Source: Aphanomyces cochlioides
Taxonomy: Eukaryota; Oomycota; Saprolegniomycetes; Saprolegniales; Verrucalvaceae
Assembly (NCBI GenBank): GCA_019828595.1
Contig: JAHQRK010000013.1
Coordinates: 1,767,501-1,831,500 of the forward strand
Reading direction: 5' to 3'
Length of the DNA: 64,000 bases
Part shown: piece after piece, positions 10,201 through 19,505 of the stretch
Layout: every line of letters begins with the position of its first letter
How positions within the stretch are numbered: position 1 is the first letter of the stretch
The notes under the pieces: generated by a model
The model's input: only the letters and a program-made list of their open reading frames with translations
Told to the model about the DNA's origin: nothing
Database searches by the model: none
Position numbers and translations under genes: made by a program

Positions 10201-10328
10201 AATATGAGCGGAGGCGCTGCGTCTCCGTCCAAAGGACTTTGCTTTTCCGCGTTGGCGTGCAACTTGTGCAATATTCATGGGACGTCGCTTGACGAGACGA
10301 CAGATCAACGTGTTCTGGCTATCAATTG

Positions 10329-10343
10329 CACATTTTTCATTCT
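10329..10343 (+). promoter_or_regulatory. Oomycete Inr/FPR-like core promoter
   Basis: GCACATTTTTCATTC lies 5 bp before the ATG at 10348 and resembles the oomycete flanking promoter region CAWTTTTYY. An almost identical string precedes the related gene ending at 37985 on the minus strand. Position and similarity are the only evidence, and it may simply be shared 5' leader. Confidence 0.35.
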
Positions 10344-10347
10344 GGGG

Positions 10348-11127
10348 ATGCTTTGGATTGCTCTCGTCTTGGCTGCATGGTCGACCGTGGCGACGTCGTC
10401 GTCGATTCACTTGGACATCGTCAATGGCACAGTTGTGGACGAGGCCCCCAGTCTTGCTTATATTGCTTCTCTCCGCGATGAAGAAATCCAGTCGACAGAG
10501 TGCACGGGAATATTGATCGCCCCACGCTATGTCGTCACGACCGCATTGTGCAGCTTGATGAACCCGTCATGGGTCACGATCAACTCGAAATTTCGTCTCG
10601 GGAGCGATGGAGAACACATTCGAATCCTCCGTTCAGAGGTGCATCCCAAGTTTAGGCAGGCGGCGCTCACGTACGACATTGCAGTGCTCCTCCTTGAGCG
10701 CGCGAGCATCAACTCGCCAGCCACACTCACGTTTGACACGTACGAGTCTGGCACCAAAGTTGTCATGCGAAGCTTTGGTCGATTGGATTTTGACGCCTAC
10801 TTTGCAGACGTCCTCCGTGAAGCCAAGGGTACCATCGCGGCGAATGCCGATTGCAATCGAGTGTATCGCCTCAACGAGTTCTTCCAAGACGATATGATGT
10901 GCGTTGTCGGGCTCACCCCTTGCACGGGAGATATTGGTGGCCCTCTCACGGTTGTCAACAAGGAAGGCCAAGAAGCAGTCGTCGCCCTCCACAGCTGGAA
11001 TGTGTATCGCTGCAATGAGCAGTACGGAGGCTTTACCCGCTTGAGCGCGTCGCAGGACTTTCTCAAGCCATTTTTACCAGACCAAGATGTTTGTAAGCGC
11101 CCTGTCGAGCGCCCATCTTTGCATTAA
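10348..11127 (+). CDS. Secreted trypsin-like pseudoprotease
   Basis: A 259-residue protein. The ATG at 10348 starts a signal peptide (MLWIALVLAAWSTVATSS) before IHLDIVNGTVV. The His box reads TTALC (His57 to Leu) and the Ser box GDIGGP (Ser195 to Ile), while Asp102 is kept in YDIAVLLL. Seven cysteines are present, including the tail DVCKRPVERPSLH. It belongs to the subgroup with HLDIVNGT, LIAPRYVLTTA and DDMMCVVGLTPC motifs, together with 35745, 37195 and 38345. It is an intact but non-proteolytic family member resembling oomycete glucanase-inhibitor-type proteins; the actual ligand is unknown. Confidence 0.9.
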   Translation: MLWIALVLAAWSTVATSSSIHLDIVNGTVVDEAPSLAYIASLRDEEIQSTECTGILIAPRYVVTTALCSLMNPSWVTINSKFRLGSDGEHIRILRSEVHPKFRQAALTYDIAVLLLERASINSPATLTFDTYESGTKVVMRSFGRLDFDAYFADVLREAKGTIAANADCNRVYRLNEFFQDDMMCVVGLTPCTGDIGGPLTVVNKEGQEAVVALHSWNVYRCNEQYGGFTRLSASQDFLKPFLPDQDVCKRPVERPSLH

Positions 11128-11232
11128 GTCCATCCTTTGCATTCTTTCTGTATCTTTCCCTCTCTAAAATACAACGAGCCTGGTGCAGGGATCTGGCCGA
11201 CTTGGCAACAATCGTGCGCTTTGATCCTTTCC

Positions 11233-11268
11233 GGGGGGGCAAGGGGGGCGAAGGGGGCGAAAGGGGGC
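11233..11268 (+). other. G-quadruplex motif
   Basis: Four G-runs of five to seven bases are separated by loops CAA, CGAA and CGAAA, fitting the canonical G4 pattern. It lies 105 bp past the stop of the preceding gene, between it and the next trypsin fragment. Confidence 0.7.
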
Positions 11269-11439
11269 GCTGTAACTCTTGGGACTAAGGACGGCCAACA
11301 GATTTTTCATTGCAGAGCCGGCCCATCTTCAATTGCATACAAGCCCTAGATGGCTCCGAGGAGCAAGTGCAATCGCCTCGAGACGTCGTGAAGAACCCAG
11401 TCGTCGTGGAGAATTGTTGGTCGTCGCTGGGAAATTATG

Positions 11440-11600
11440 TGGAATGCTGTCAACTATTCACACCAATGTGCATGGTGATATTGATCTCCCGACGCTATAT
11501 CCTCACGACAGCAATGTGCACCAAGAAGAACCACTGCATTTTGCTCTGAGGGCGATGGAGAGCATCTTCCAAGCCCATCGAGAGTCACAACACGGCCGCC
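11440..11600 (+). pseudogene. Trypsin-like fragment (Cys42/His57 region)
   Basis: The stretch encodes CMVILISRRYILTTAMC then TKKNH, matching the CTGILIAPRYILTTALC box of the neighbouring pseudoproteases with Met at position 57. A stop follows at once, then a frameshifted GDGEHLPSP remnant. No signal peptide or C-terminal half is present. Confidence 0.75.
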
Positions 11601-11691
11601 AATGGCGAAAAATGGATACAAGTCTGTCTTTCCGCTCCTCGTCAAGTCTATTTTTCATGGATTGTCGAGACAAATTGTCCTCTTGCCGTTG

Positions 11692-11770
11692 GTTTACTTG
11701 GGACGCACAAAGCATTCGCTTGGCGGTGAAGATAGAACGGAATGAACAAACATCTTGGCGGCTCAAAGGC
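11692..11770 (-). pseudogene. Trypsin-like C-terminal fragment
   Basis: On the minus strand, AAKMFVHSVLSSPPSECFVR then PK and a stop reproduce the C-terminal tail of the adjacent active gene (11904). Only this tail survives, so it is probably a remnant of a tandem duplicate. Confidence 0.75.
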
Positions 11771-11903
11771 AAGGGTATACCAGTGTCAATACTCGTCTAC
11801 CTAGTGCTTGGTCCAGTCGATCTTACATTGACAAACGACCAGGGGATTGAAAGTTATGCAATATTTACAGAATGTACTGTCAAAGTAGACTGTCGCTGCG
11901 AGT

Positions 11904-12674
11904 TTACTTGAGCATGGGACGCACAAAGCATTCGCTTGGCGGTGGCGATAGAACGGAAGCAACAAACGCCTTGGCAGCGGAGAGGCGAGCATAGAGACTT
12001 GGAATCGAGCCGCCGCAGATGGTCGCTCCCCAACTCGTGACGCCAATGATGTCCTCTTTCCCATCTTTGATGACTGTCAATGGACCACCGGAATCACCGA
12101 CGCACGTGTCGTTTGTCTTGCCGCCAGCACAGATCATGCTCACTGGATCGACACCGTCAAGGGCATTGGAACAGTTGTCAATGGGCAAAATCGGCACTTG
12201 GGCTTGACGGAGCGTTTCGGGACGTGGACCATCGGTGGCAATTCGACCGTAGCCACGAATCCAAGCTGTGACTCCCGGCGCGTTGTATTGATCATCGTCC
12301 CAATGGATGGTGGCGGGCGTCAACTTGGTGGCATCGCTGAGTTTCAAGAGGCCAAAGTCATACGTGGGGAAGCTCGTGCTGTACTTTGGATGGACAAATC
12401 GCTCGGCGACTTGAAATTGTTGCTTGGCACCTTTTCCAGACGCGTCATTCGCGCCGAGATATACCCACGCGGTGTCATGGACGCAATGCGCTGCGGTGAG
12501 GACAAACGATGGTGCGATCAACGATCCTGTGCACCGCCACGCCTGTTTTCGCGGGTCGTCCACCAACAACGCAATGTACTCTGGAAACATCGAGGTCGGG
12601 ACAACCTCACCATTGAAAATATCCACATGGACCGCGGCCACTACCGCGAAACCAAACAGGATGGCAAAGATCAT
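11904..12674 (-). CDS. Secreted trypsin-like serine protease, triad intact
   Basis: A 256-residue protein starting at 12674 with signal peptide MIFAILFGFAVVAA, then HVDIFNGEVVP. His57 (LTAAHC), Asp102 (YDFGLLKL) and Ser195 (GDSGGP) are all present, with Asp189 (DTC six before Ser) predicting Lys/Arg specificity. The mature N-terminus is IFNG rather than IVGG, and position 226 is Ser (IPSLY). Seven cysteines are present, the last in ECFVRPMLK. Fragments of a sister copy lie immediately downstream at 11692. It is most likely an active extracellular protease. Confidence 0.93.
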   Translation of the reverse strand: MIFAILFGFAVVAAVHVDIFNGEVVPTSMFPEYIALLVDDPRKQAWRCTGSLIAPSFVLTAAHCVHDTAWVYLGANDASGKGAKQQFQVAERFVHPKYSTSFPTYDFGLLKLSDATKLTPATIHWDDDQYNAPGVTAWIRGYGRIATDGPRPETLRQAQVPILPIDNCSNALDGVDPVSMICAGGKTNDTCVGDSGGPLTVIKDGKEDIIGVTSWGATICGGSIPSLYARLSAAKAFVASVLSPPPSECFVRPMLK

Positions 12675-12938
12675 GCTCCTGCAATGAGTTGGAAGAGAAT
12701 ATGGCGCTGTAGCCATGGACGGGGATTCCATTAGCTATCGCTCAAATTTGAGAGACGGCTCCATCAAGTCACTTTGCAACCACACGTCTCTCTTTCGCTT
12801 TCCGCTGAGCATAGTCGAGCCATGCTGCCTTCGTTGACAGCTCTGACGCAAGAACGACAGCGCCAGAGTCTTCAGTCGCGGATATTTGAGGTACTATTGC
12901 TCCCTTGCACTAGCGATCCGGCGAGATGTCACTAAGAG
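12675..12938. other. Divergent intergenic spacer
   Basis: This holds the 5' leaders of the minus-strand active trypsin and the plus-strand pseudogene. It contains TCTCTTCCAACTCATTGCAGG just before the 12674 start, a possible initiator. Nothing else is seen. Confidence 0.4.
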
Positions 12939-13630
12939 ATCGATGGCGCCAATGTGGTTCCAACGCACTCTGCGCCTCGTCCCCGCTGGCCGTCGTTGCA
13001 TCCAATGCAAAAGATCTCAGCACGATTCAACATGATGTCAAGAATGCTCTTCTGTACGTCGCCACGCGACACACAAACGAATCCGGCGCACTCGTGTGGT
13101 GCAACGCTGATTGCTCCTCGTTGTCAACTTACAGCAGCGAGCTGTCCCGAGGACGTGAACGTGGCGTTTCTCGATGATGGTGGTCGCGAGCGCATTGCAA
13201 TCGTCGGTCGCGGCCAACATCCCCGCTTCAAACTCGACTGGCGTCCTGGAGTTCAATTTGGTCATCGTCACGCTCGCTGTGCCAAGCAAGAGTGCCAAAC
13301 CTGTCCAGATCAACTTGACGGCCTTGGGATCCGTGACGTGGATTCGAAGCTATTGATGGTTCTTCCCCCGCGATGGCCCGACGTGGTCCATGACAGAAGC
13401 CAGCATCAAGATCTTGCCTGTTTCTGACTGCCACAATGATATCGTGCCGCTCAATGACGATCACTTGTCATGTGCGCGGGGAGATGCCTCCGATCGATGC
13501 CCAGGCGAGCCTATGTTTGTGGTCCAGAACGGTCAAGACAAGCTGATTGCCATTCAAGGATTGGCGCCAGGATGCGGCGTATTCCCGTGAGGAGCTTATA
13601 CTCGCATTGCTGGTAGCAGGAAGAACAGTC
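12939..13630 (+). pseudogene. Decayed trypsin-like pseudoprotease, sister of 13739
   Basis: It is a close but broken copy of the next gene: MAPMWFQRTLR matches the sister's MTPTWFQRILR, then CGATLIAPRCQLTAASC (His57 to Ser), FNLVIVTLAVPSKSAKPVQI, LPVSDCHNDIVPL and MFVVQNGQDKLIAIQG follow in several frames. Frame changes occur near 13000, 13240 and 13350, and an in-frame TGA at 13588 is followed by continuing homology (GAYTRIAGSR). Confidence 0.85.
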
Positions 13631-13738
13631 GGCGGCAGCATGGCAATATCGATTGCAATGTTGACAAGTCAATACATCAACGATGCAACTCGTGTCAACG
13701 ACAAGAAACGAACGAGTCGCCACTTTTCGAGCTCTTCG

Positions 13739-14488
13739 ATGACACCAACGTGGTTCCAACGCATTCTCCGTATCATCTCGCTGGCTCTTGCGGCGTCCGA
13801 CGCGGACCAACTCGGCAGGATTCAGCATAACGTGAAGAATCCTCTCCTGTATGTCGCGACTCTTCACACGAACGACTCGGACGCACGTTGCGGTGCCACT
13901 TTGATCGCGCCTCGCTATCTCGTCACGGCGGCGAGTTGTCCCGACGGCTTGGATCTTGCCATTCTCGGTGGTGGCCGCGAGCGTATTCCCGTCGCCACTC
14001 GTACAAACCATCCACGCTTTCGCCTGAACGTTCAAGACGCCTTCCTTCGCTACAACTTGGCCATGATCACGCTTGCTGCGCCAAGCACACTTGCCAAACC
14101 TGTTGAGATCCACTGGGGCAACGACTTGACAAAGCCAGGAACCGAGGCTTGGACGCGGGGCTATCAAGGTCCCGTGACCCGTCCGACATGGTTGATGACA
14201 GAAGCCAACATGACAATCCTATCGGATTCAGTGTGTGCCAACAAGTACGTTCCGTTCGTTCCCGAGCACATGCTCTGTGCGCGAGGCGACGATCTCGATC
14301 GATACCCAGGCTCCAAGGGAGAGTCCGTCTTTGTGGTTCAGCATCGCGACGACAAATTGATTGCCATCAACAGTTTGTGGTCGTTTTGCTACACCTACCG
14401 CGGGGCAGTCTACACACGCGTGTCTGGGTCGCGTGACTTTATCGAGCCATATCTGAACGCGCCGCCGTCGACGACTCGTTCCACGTAG
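13739..14488 (+). CDS. Diverged secreted trypsin-like pseudoprotease
   Basis: A 249-residue protein from the ATG at 13739, chosen by the signal-like LRIISLALAASD stretch and by homology with the upstream pseudogene. The Cys42 box is RCGATLIAPRYLVTAASC, so His57 is Ser. The Asp102 region reads RYNLAMITL, so Asp is Asn. Ser195 lies in a degenerate KGESVFVV context lacking GDSGG. The family tail is replaced by APPSTTRST without the seventh Cys. It is among the most diverged intact members, with the WTRGY and AVYTRVSGSRDFIEPYL landmarks still clear. It forms a tandem pair with the broken copy to its left. Confidence 0.83.
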   Translation: MTPTWFQRILRIISLALAASDADQLGRIQHNVKNPLLYVATLHTNDSDARCGATLIAPRYLVTAASCPDGLDLAILGGGRERIPVATRTNHPRFRLNVQDAFLRYNLAMITLAAPSTLAKPVEIHWGNDLTKPGTEAWTRGYQGPVTRPTWLMTEANMTILSDSVCANKYVPFVPEHMLCARGDDLDRYPGSKGESVFVVQHRDDKLIAINSLWSFCYTYRGAVYTRVSGSRDFIEPYLNAPPSTTRST

Positions 14489-14718
14489 CTTCTCGGCGGA
14501 CCCTCACTGCTTCACTCCAGGGGAAGCACCTTAATGAAGAGATGAACTTAACATCCTCCTCTCCTCCGCACAGGCTCGTCTTCTTACAAGCTCTGGGCAC
14601 ATTCCCATGACCAAGCGATCAAGGGGAGTGCGAGATGGAGGGCTACGGGGGATGAAAGGGGGATGGAGGGGGAATACATTGTAGATTAGCCGCCGTTCAG
14701 GGAGATGAGAAGGTTGAG

Positions 14719-15503
14719 TTACTCGACAGAGGGGCGTTGGTACCCTGGCATGCAGACGTCATTCCAAAATCCGTGAAGGGAAAAAAAAAATGGCTTGATA
14801 AAGTCTTGCGCGGCACTTAGACGGACATATCCACCATACTCGCCGCTACATTCATGATCATTCCAGCTTTGAAGGGCGACGACAGCGCGTCGGTTGTCGT
14901 AGTCGAGGACAGTCGCGGGCCCGCCTGCATCCCCTGCGCACGGCTGCACGCCAACGATGCACATCATATCGTCCTTGAAAATGCCGTCGAGCGCGCAATT
15001 GACATTGCATATGCGATTCTGCGTGATCGTGTCGTTGCCTTCCCGCAACGTGTCGGACACTGCACCATTGAACTCCAATCTCCCAAAGCCCTGGACGAGA
15101 GCTGGCGTCTTGTGCGCGTAAGACTCGAACGTGAGCAGCGCGGGCGTGTTGTTGCTGTCGTGCTCGAGTCGGAGCACGCCAAGATCAAACGAGAGTGTCG
15201 TCGTGTTGTGGTCAGGGTGGACGTAGGAAAACCCGACGCGGATTCGTTCGCCGTCGTCGCCCACTCGGTTGGGGGAATTGATCGACACCCATCTCGCATC
15301 CACAGTGCACTGCGCTGTCGTGAGCACAAAGCGAGGGGCGATGAGGACCCCGTGCAACTTGTTCCCTTGAGTTCCCGGCGTCGAATCGTCGCAATGTAGG
15401 AAGGAATCGATTGTTGGAGACGAGGGCTGTGAATGAGATCCAAGTGAACGACCGCCGTCGCGACGCCAGTGACGGCCAAGATGAAAACGAACCAAAGCGC
15501 CAT
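14719..15503 (-). pseudogene. Trypsin-like pseudoprotease with single-base frameshift
   Basis: Signal peptide MALWFVFILAVTGVATA starts at 15503 and leads to VVHLDLIHS. Around 15355 one G appears to be missing from a G-run (ACGGGGTCC where ACGGGGGTCC would keep frame), after which VLIAPRFVLTTAQC onward is open to the stop. His57 is Gln, Asp102 is kept (FDLGVL) and Ser195 is Ala (GDAGGP). The tail is DVCMPGYQRPSVE. Because a homopolymer is involved, a consensus error is possible, in which case this is an intact pseudoprotease. It is otherwise full length. Confidence 0.85.
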
Positions 15504-15742
15504 TTGACGGCAAGATATGCAATGTACAACCAAGTCGACCTCAATGCCGATAAAGCGACGAACTACAGTGTTTTTGGCTAGAACGGGTGCACATTCAGCG
15601 TCTCAAGATGATTGCACTGTCATTCAAGAGCAGGTAAGCAGAGGGGGAACGCTCTCTTGTTTCTGCCGTAGCTCTGACGTCGCTTTGAGCTAGATACGCG
15701 ATTGAACCACTTTCCAGTTTGTCCGAAGCGCGAGTCGTGGCG

Positions 15743-16606
15743 ATGCTAGCTGCTCTCGTCCTATCCATCGTGACGGTCGGTGCAGTCCAAGCTATGCATA
15801 TTAGCATGATCAATGGCCACCACGTCGATTTGCCCACCAAGTCGTCTATTGTCAGCATCCACGAGGCTTAAGATGGTCCATTTGCCTGCACGGGAGTCCT
15901 CATTACTCCTCAACATGTATTGACCGCCGAGCATTGCTTCCTAGGTGCCAAGTGGGTCAAACTTGGCCGCGGCAACACCGAGGAAGTATTGGAAATTGAC
16001 GCTTTCAAAGTGCATCCCAAGGCGCGCGAATGGCCTGTCGTCAAGTACGACATTGCAGTCGTGCACTCGAAGCATGCGAGCAAGCAGCAGCCAGCAAGAC
16101 TTGGCTTTGACAACGTGTCGATTGGCACGCCAGTTGTCGTCCGCGGCCGTGGCGTGACGGCATATGGACGTATCAACCACCCAAAGCAAGTCCGCGAAAT
16201 GAACGGCACGGCCGTCGCTGCTTCCGTGAGCGAGCAGGCCTTACACGAACCCAAGGCGATACATGAGTCCATGATGTGCATCTCGGGCGTGCTCGTTTGC
16301 AGAGGGGATTCGGGCGGCCCTGTGTCGATCGTTCAAGAGAATGGCGAGGAAGTTGTTGTTGCTGTGCAAAGCTTGGGGGCCAAGGAATGCAACGAATCGG
16401 CAGCGGTGTATACTCGCGTCAGCACTGCTCGCGAGTTTATCGAGCCATTTCTCTCCACGCAGCCATCATCTTCCCCTCCAACTAATCAGCCGTCGCTGCC
16501 TCCTCCATCTAACCAGCCATCGCTGTCTCCACCAGAGGACGCTAATCAGCCATTTTCATATGCGAATGTGCCACCTCGTCCCTCTCTAGCAAGCACGGAC
16601 TGGTAG
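15743..16606 (+). pseudogene. Trypsin-like protease with one nonsense codon and Pro-rich tail
   Basis: The ATG at 15743 begins signal peptide MLAALVLSIVTVGAVQA. The frame is continuous to 16606 except for TAA at 15869-15871, where the sister gene at 16803 has Lys. All three triad residues are present: LTAEHC, KYDIAV and GDSGGP. Position 189 is Leu (VLVCRGDSGGP), so the pocket would not bind Lys/Arg. After the S1 domain a Pro/Ser tail repeats NQPSLPPPSNQPSLSPP before NVPPRPSLASTDW. The single stop may be a recent mutation or an assembly error. Confidence 0.87.
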
Positions 16607-16802
16607 AGTTGAAGCCACCGGCGTTGCTTTGCTTGATAGTTTCCCCATCGTTCCCCCCTTCTTTCCCCCTCGTCGTAGCATGCAAATGGCACCACAGCGA
16701 TCCCATGTCGATAAACAGCCCAGGGAGCAAGGGACGTCTCTCTGACGTTGAATTGGAGTTGCGATACGTCATTTCTAACTTTGCCACGTCTTTGTCGGTG
16801 CA

Positions 16803-17590
16803 ATGTTCGCTGCTCTATTCATGTCAATGTGGGCTTGCTTTGGAATCCACGCTGTGCAGATTAGCATGATCCGTGGCAACGACGTCGACTTGCCGACGAA
16901 CGCGTCCGTTGTGAGCATCCATGAGAAGAAAGATGGTCCTAATATTTGCACGGGAGCTGTCATCACGCCACGTCTTGACCGCTGCGCACTGTTCGAAAGT
17001 TGCAAAGTGGGCCAAAGTTGAGCGACAGAACACGAAAGAGTTTATCCAGATTGACCATGTGAACGTCCACCCGAAAGCACACGGCGAGCCTGCCTTGCAA
17101 TTCGACATTGCCGTGCTCCTAAAAGACCACGCAGCGGCCGGCAAGACTGAGCTTTGACGACGTTTCCATTCGCACTCCTGTACTCGCTCGAGGCGTTGGG
17201 TACACATCGTATGCCGACAAAACATTCCCGACGCAAGTCCGCGAAATGAAAGGGACCGTCGTGGAGCCCTCCTTCTGTATTGATATGTACAACAACCCTG
17301 ACTCGATGCAAGAGTCCATGATGTGCGTCGTGGGCGTCGCGACATGCTATGCAGATTCGGGCGGCACCGTGTCCATTGTCCAGGCGGATGGCCAAGAAGC
17401 TGTGGTCGCAGTGCTCAGCTGGGGGGAGAAATATTGCAACCCAACGACAAGTGGACTAGCGCGCTTGAGTGCTGCTCGAGACTTTGTCCAGCCTTTTCTC
17501 TCGTCGGTATCTCCTGAACCAACGTTTCAGCAAGACCCAGCATGCGCGGAAATGCCACCGCGGCCCTCTTTAGCAAGCACGACCTGGTAG
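16803..17590 (+). pseudogene. Frameshifted trypsin-like protease, sister of 15743
   Basis: It starts MFAALFMSMWACFGIHAVQI at 16803 and continues in frame to ICTGAVITPR, where about five bases before LTAAHC are missing relative to the sister. A second frame change occurs near 17150 (AAAGKTEL). His (LTAAHC), Asp (FDIAVLL) and Ser (ADSGGT) are all recognisable. It ends CAEMPPRPSLASTTW, matching the sister's tail but lacking its Pro-rich repeat. Confidence 0.87.
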
Positions 17591-17878
17591 AACGACGCGT
17601 CTGCCTTGTCAACCAGCAAGCGAAGTTGGAAATGAAATACTTCTATTCCCCGTCAGGTGGCCCTCTTCCCCCTTGAGTCGCCCATCACGTTCGCTCGCTT
17701 CCCCTTTGCTCTTCGCAAGAAGAGACAAAATCCCCCCTCGTCGTCGCCTTTTGCCCCTCCCGTCGAGACGATTCAACAACAGTCTGCGTGCATGGAAAGA
17801 AATCTACATCGCCACTCGTCGCCAATCTTCCTTTTATTCCCCAGGACTCTGGAGTATTGCCGATCTCACTATATCATG

Positions 17879-19077
17879 CTGCTTTGGATCCAGCTTTCTG
17901 TGGTTATGTTCGCCTCAATGTCTACAGTGGCGACGCTTCACTTGGACACTGTCCATAGCTCCCCCCTCCAAACACATTGCCCCTGCTTCCATCTGACTCA
18001 CGAAACTAGACTACACTTACTGCAGGGGGATTTTGATTGTCCCGCGATATGTTTTCACGGCGGCTTCATGGTCCAAGTATGCTAAATGGGTCACACTCCA
18101 TTCGCCCCATCGAGTGGGGGGGACTACGGGGAGCATATTCCAGTCGTCAACTTGGTCGACTGGAGTACCAAGGGACCTGTGATTTGAATTTTGGGGCTCT
18201 CCCCGTGTGATTGGGACGAAGGGGCGCCGTGAAGTTGTCGTCGCCCTTATGAGCTGATGCAGTGCGAAATGCCAAGGCATGCTTGGAGGTATTGCATGTC
18301 TGAGAGCCTAGAGGAGTTCATCAAGCAATCTTTACTACACCATTTGCCGGTTTAGTTCGTTTAACTTGCGATATATTTCGTACCATTTGCAATATATTTC
18401 GAATCACGTGCAATATATTTCGTATGACTTGCATTTAATTTCGTCGTCAGCGACGAAATCGATTTATATTTCACATGACTTGCATTATATTTCATACCTC
18501 TTGCATTTAATTTCATATTTTTAGCTTATATTTCGTATCACGTGCATTTAAATTCGTAGTAATGCAGTGAATGTCCTATTGAGATATGAAGTTTCACATG
18601 GGTTGAAGTGTTGGCTTGAGCTATGAATTCGCGACGGGCAAGCGCATATGAACTCTGCTGAGCTTGCTTGATGCTCGCATTGACTTATATGGCGATTGAA
18701 GTGTCCCATCAATTTCTTATGAGGTCGATAACAATTCTTTGTTAATTTTTCTATGTACTTTTTCTCTTCTCTACGAATTTAAATGCACGTGATACGAAAT
18801 ATAAGCTAAAAAATACGAAATTAAATGCAAGAGGTATGAAATATAATGCACGTTACGCGAAATATAAATCGATTTCGTCGCTGACGACGAAATTAAATGC
18901 AAGTCATACGAAATATATTGCACGTGATTCGAAATATATTGCAAATGGTACGAAATATATCGCAAGTTAAACGAACTAAACCGGCAAATGGTGTAGTTGG
19001 TGATGTCTTGCAAACAGGAATTCCAACGTCCCTCGCGGTGTTCTATACCCAAAGCTTCAACACTACAGGTAATGGAT
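17879..19077 (+). pseudogene. Trypsin-like relic split by a foldback element
   Basis: Signal peptide MLLWIQLSVVMFASMSTVAT and LHLDTVHS are visible at 17876-17960, then GILIVPRYVFTAAS and KYAKWVTLHSPHRVGG in another frame. The central region with Asp102 and Ser195 is mostly deleted. KCQGMLGGIA and EEFIKQSL are readable to 18333. After the element (18334-18997) the last codons resume as DVCKQEFQRPSR. The insertion therefore falls between the FIKPFL helix and the tail Cys codon. Confidence 0.8.
18334..18997. mobile_element. Foldback-type element with 226-bp inverted arms made of short repeats
   Basis: Left arm 18334-18559 and right arm 18771-18997 are near-perfect reverse complements, both ending in ACTACACCATTTGCCGG. 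Each arm is built of degenerate 20-21 bp tandem units around ATATATTTCGTATNACTTG, plus an inner palindrome TTTCGTCGTCAGCGACGAAA. The 210-bp centre has no coding capacity. This architecture matches foldback transposons, whose long inverted repeats consist of short tandem repeats. No convincing target-site duplication is seen. It interrupts a trypsin relic. Confidence 0.88.
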
Positions 19078-19505
19078 AAACGAAATGAAGAGCCCTCCAA
19101 GCTCCCCTTCTGCGTTGATGGCTTGGTGGAATGAATAGCAAAAATGAAGACGAATCGTGTTTCCCCTCGCTGTTAGCTAGGATTGGACCGCCCTCCTTGC
19201 TACCCGCTGGAGCTTCGTCCTGTGTACGTCAAATTTTTGAGAATGGCAGAATTCCTGTGGAAAATTCTTCGTGAGTATATCATAATCAAGTAGGATACAA
19301 AGAAGTTAAACGAGAGGCACCACGCTACACAGCATAGGCTAGGTCGTCCTCCATATGAACGACTGGCACACTCGAATCTTGTCACTTTGGTCCAGCGTCG
19401 GGAACTGTCGTTCGTCGCTTAGTCACGAAAATCGTACTCGTCTCTTTGAGAGCTCGAGTAAATTCGCTTTCGCAAAGCCGAGCTTATTGCGTCTCTCGCC
19501 GTCTC
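19078..19505. other. Intergenic spacer
   Basis: No gene is supported between the split relic and the next intact gene. Confidence 0.4.

Noticed and set aside
9757..10347. Long N-terminal extension of the 10348 gene
   Set aside because: It is antisense of the solute-binding-protein relic plus an in-frame trypsin fragment. The signal peptide at 10348 marks the real start.
9718..10410. One 230-codon minus-strand protein
   Set aside because: Only its middle part is the solute-binding-protein relic. The start is antisense of the trypsin gene and the end is out of frame, so it is not a single protein.
18334..18997. CRISPR-like array in the 20-bp repeats
   Set aside because: The units are degenerate and abut without spacers, and the two arms are inverted copies, which fits a foldback element in a eukaryotic genome.
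18325..19005. Target-site duplication of the foldback element
   Set aside because: No identical flanking string of three or more bases could be found next to both arms.
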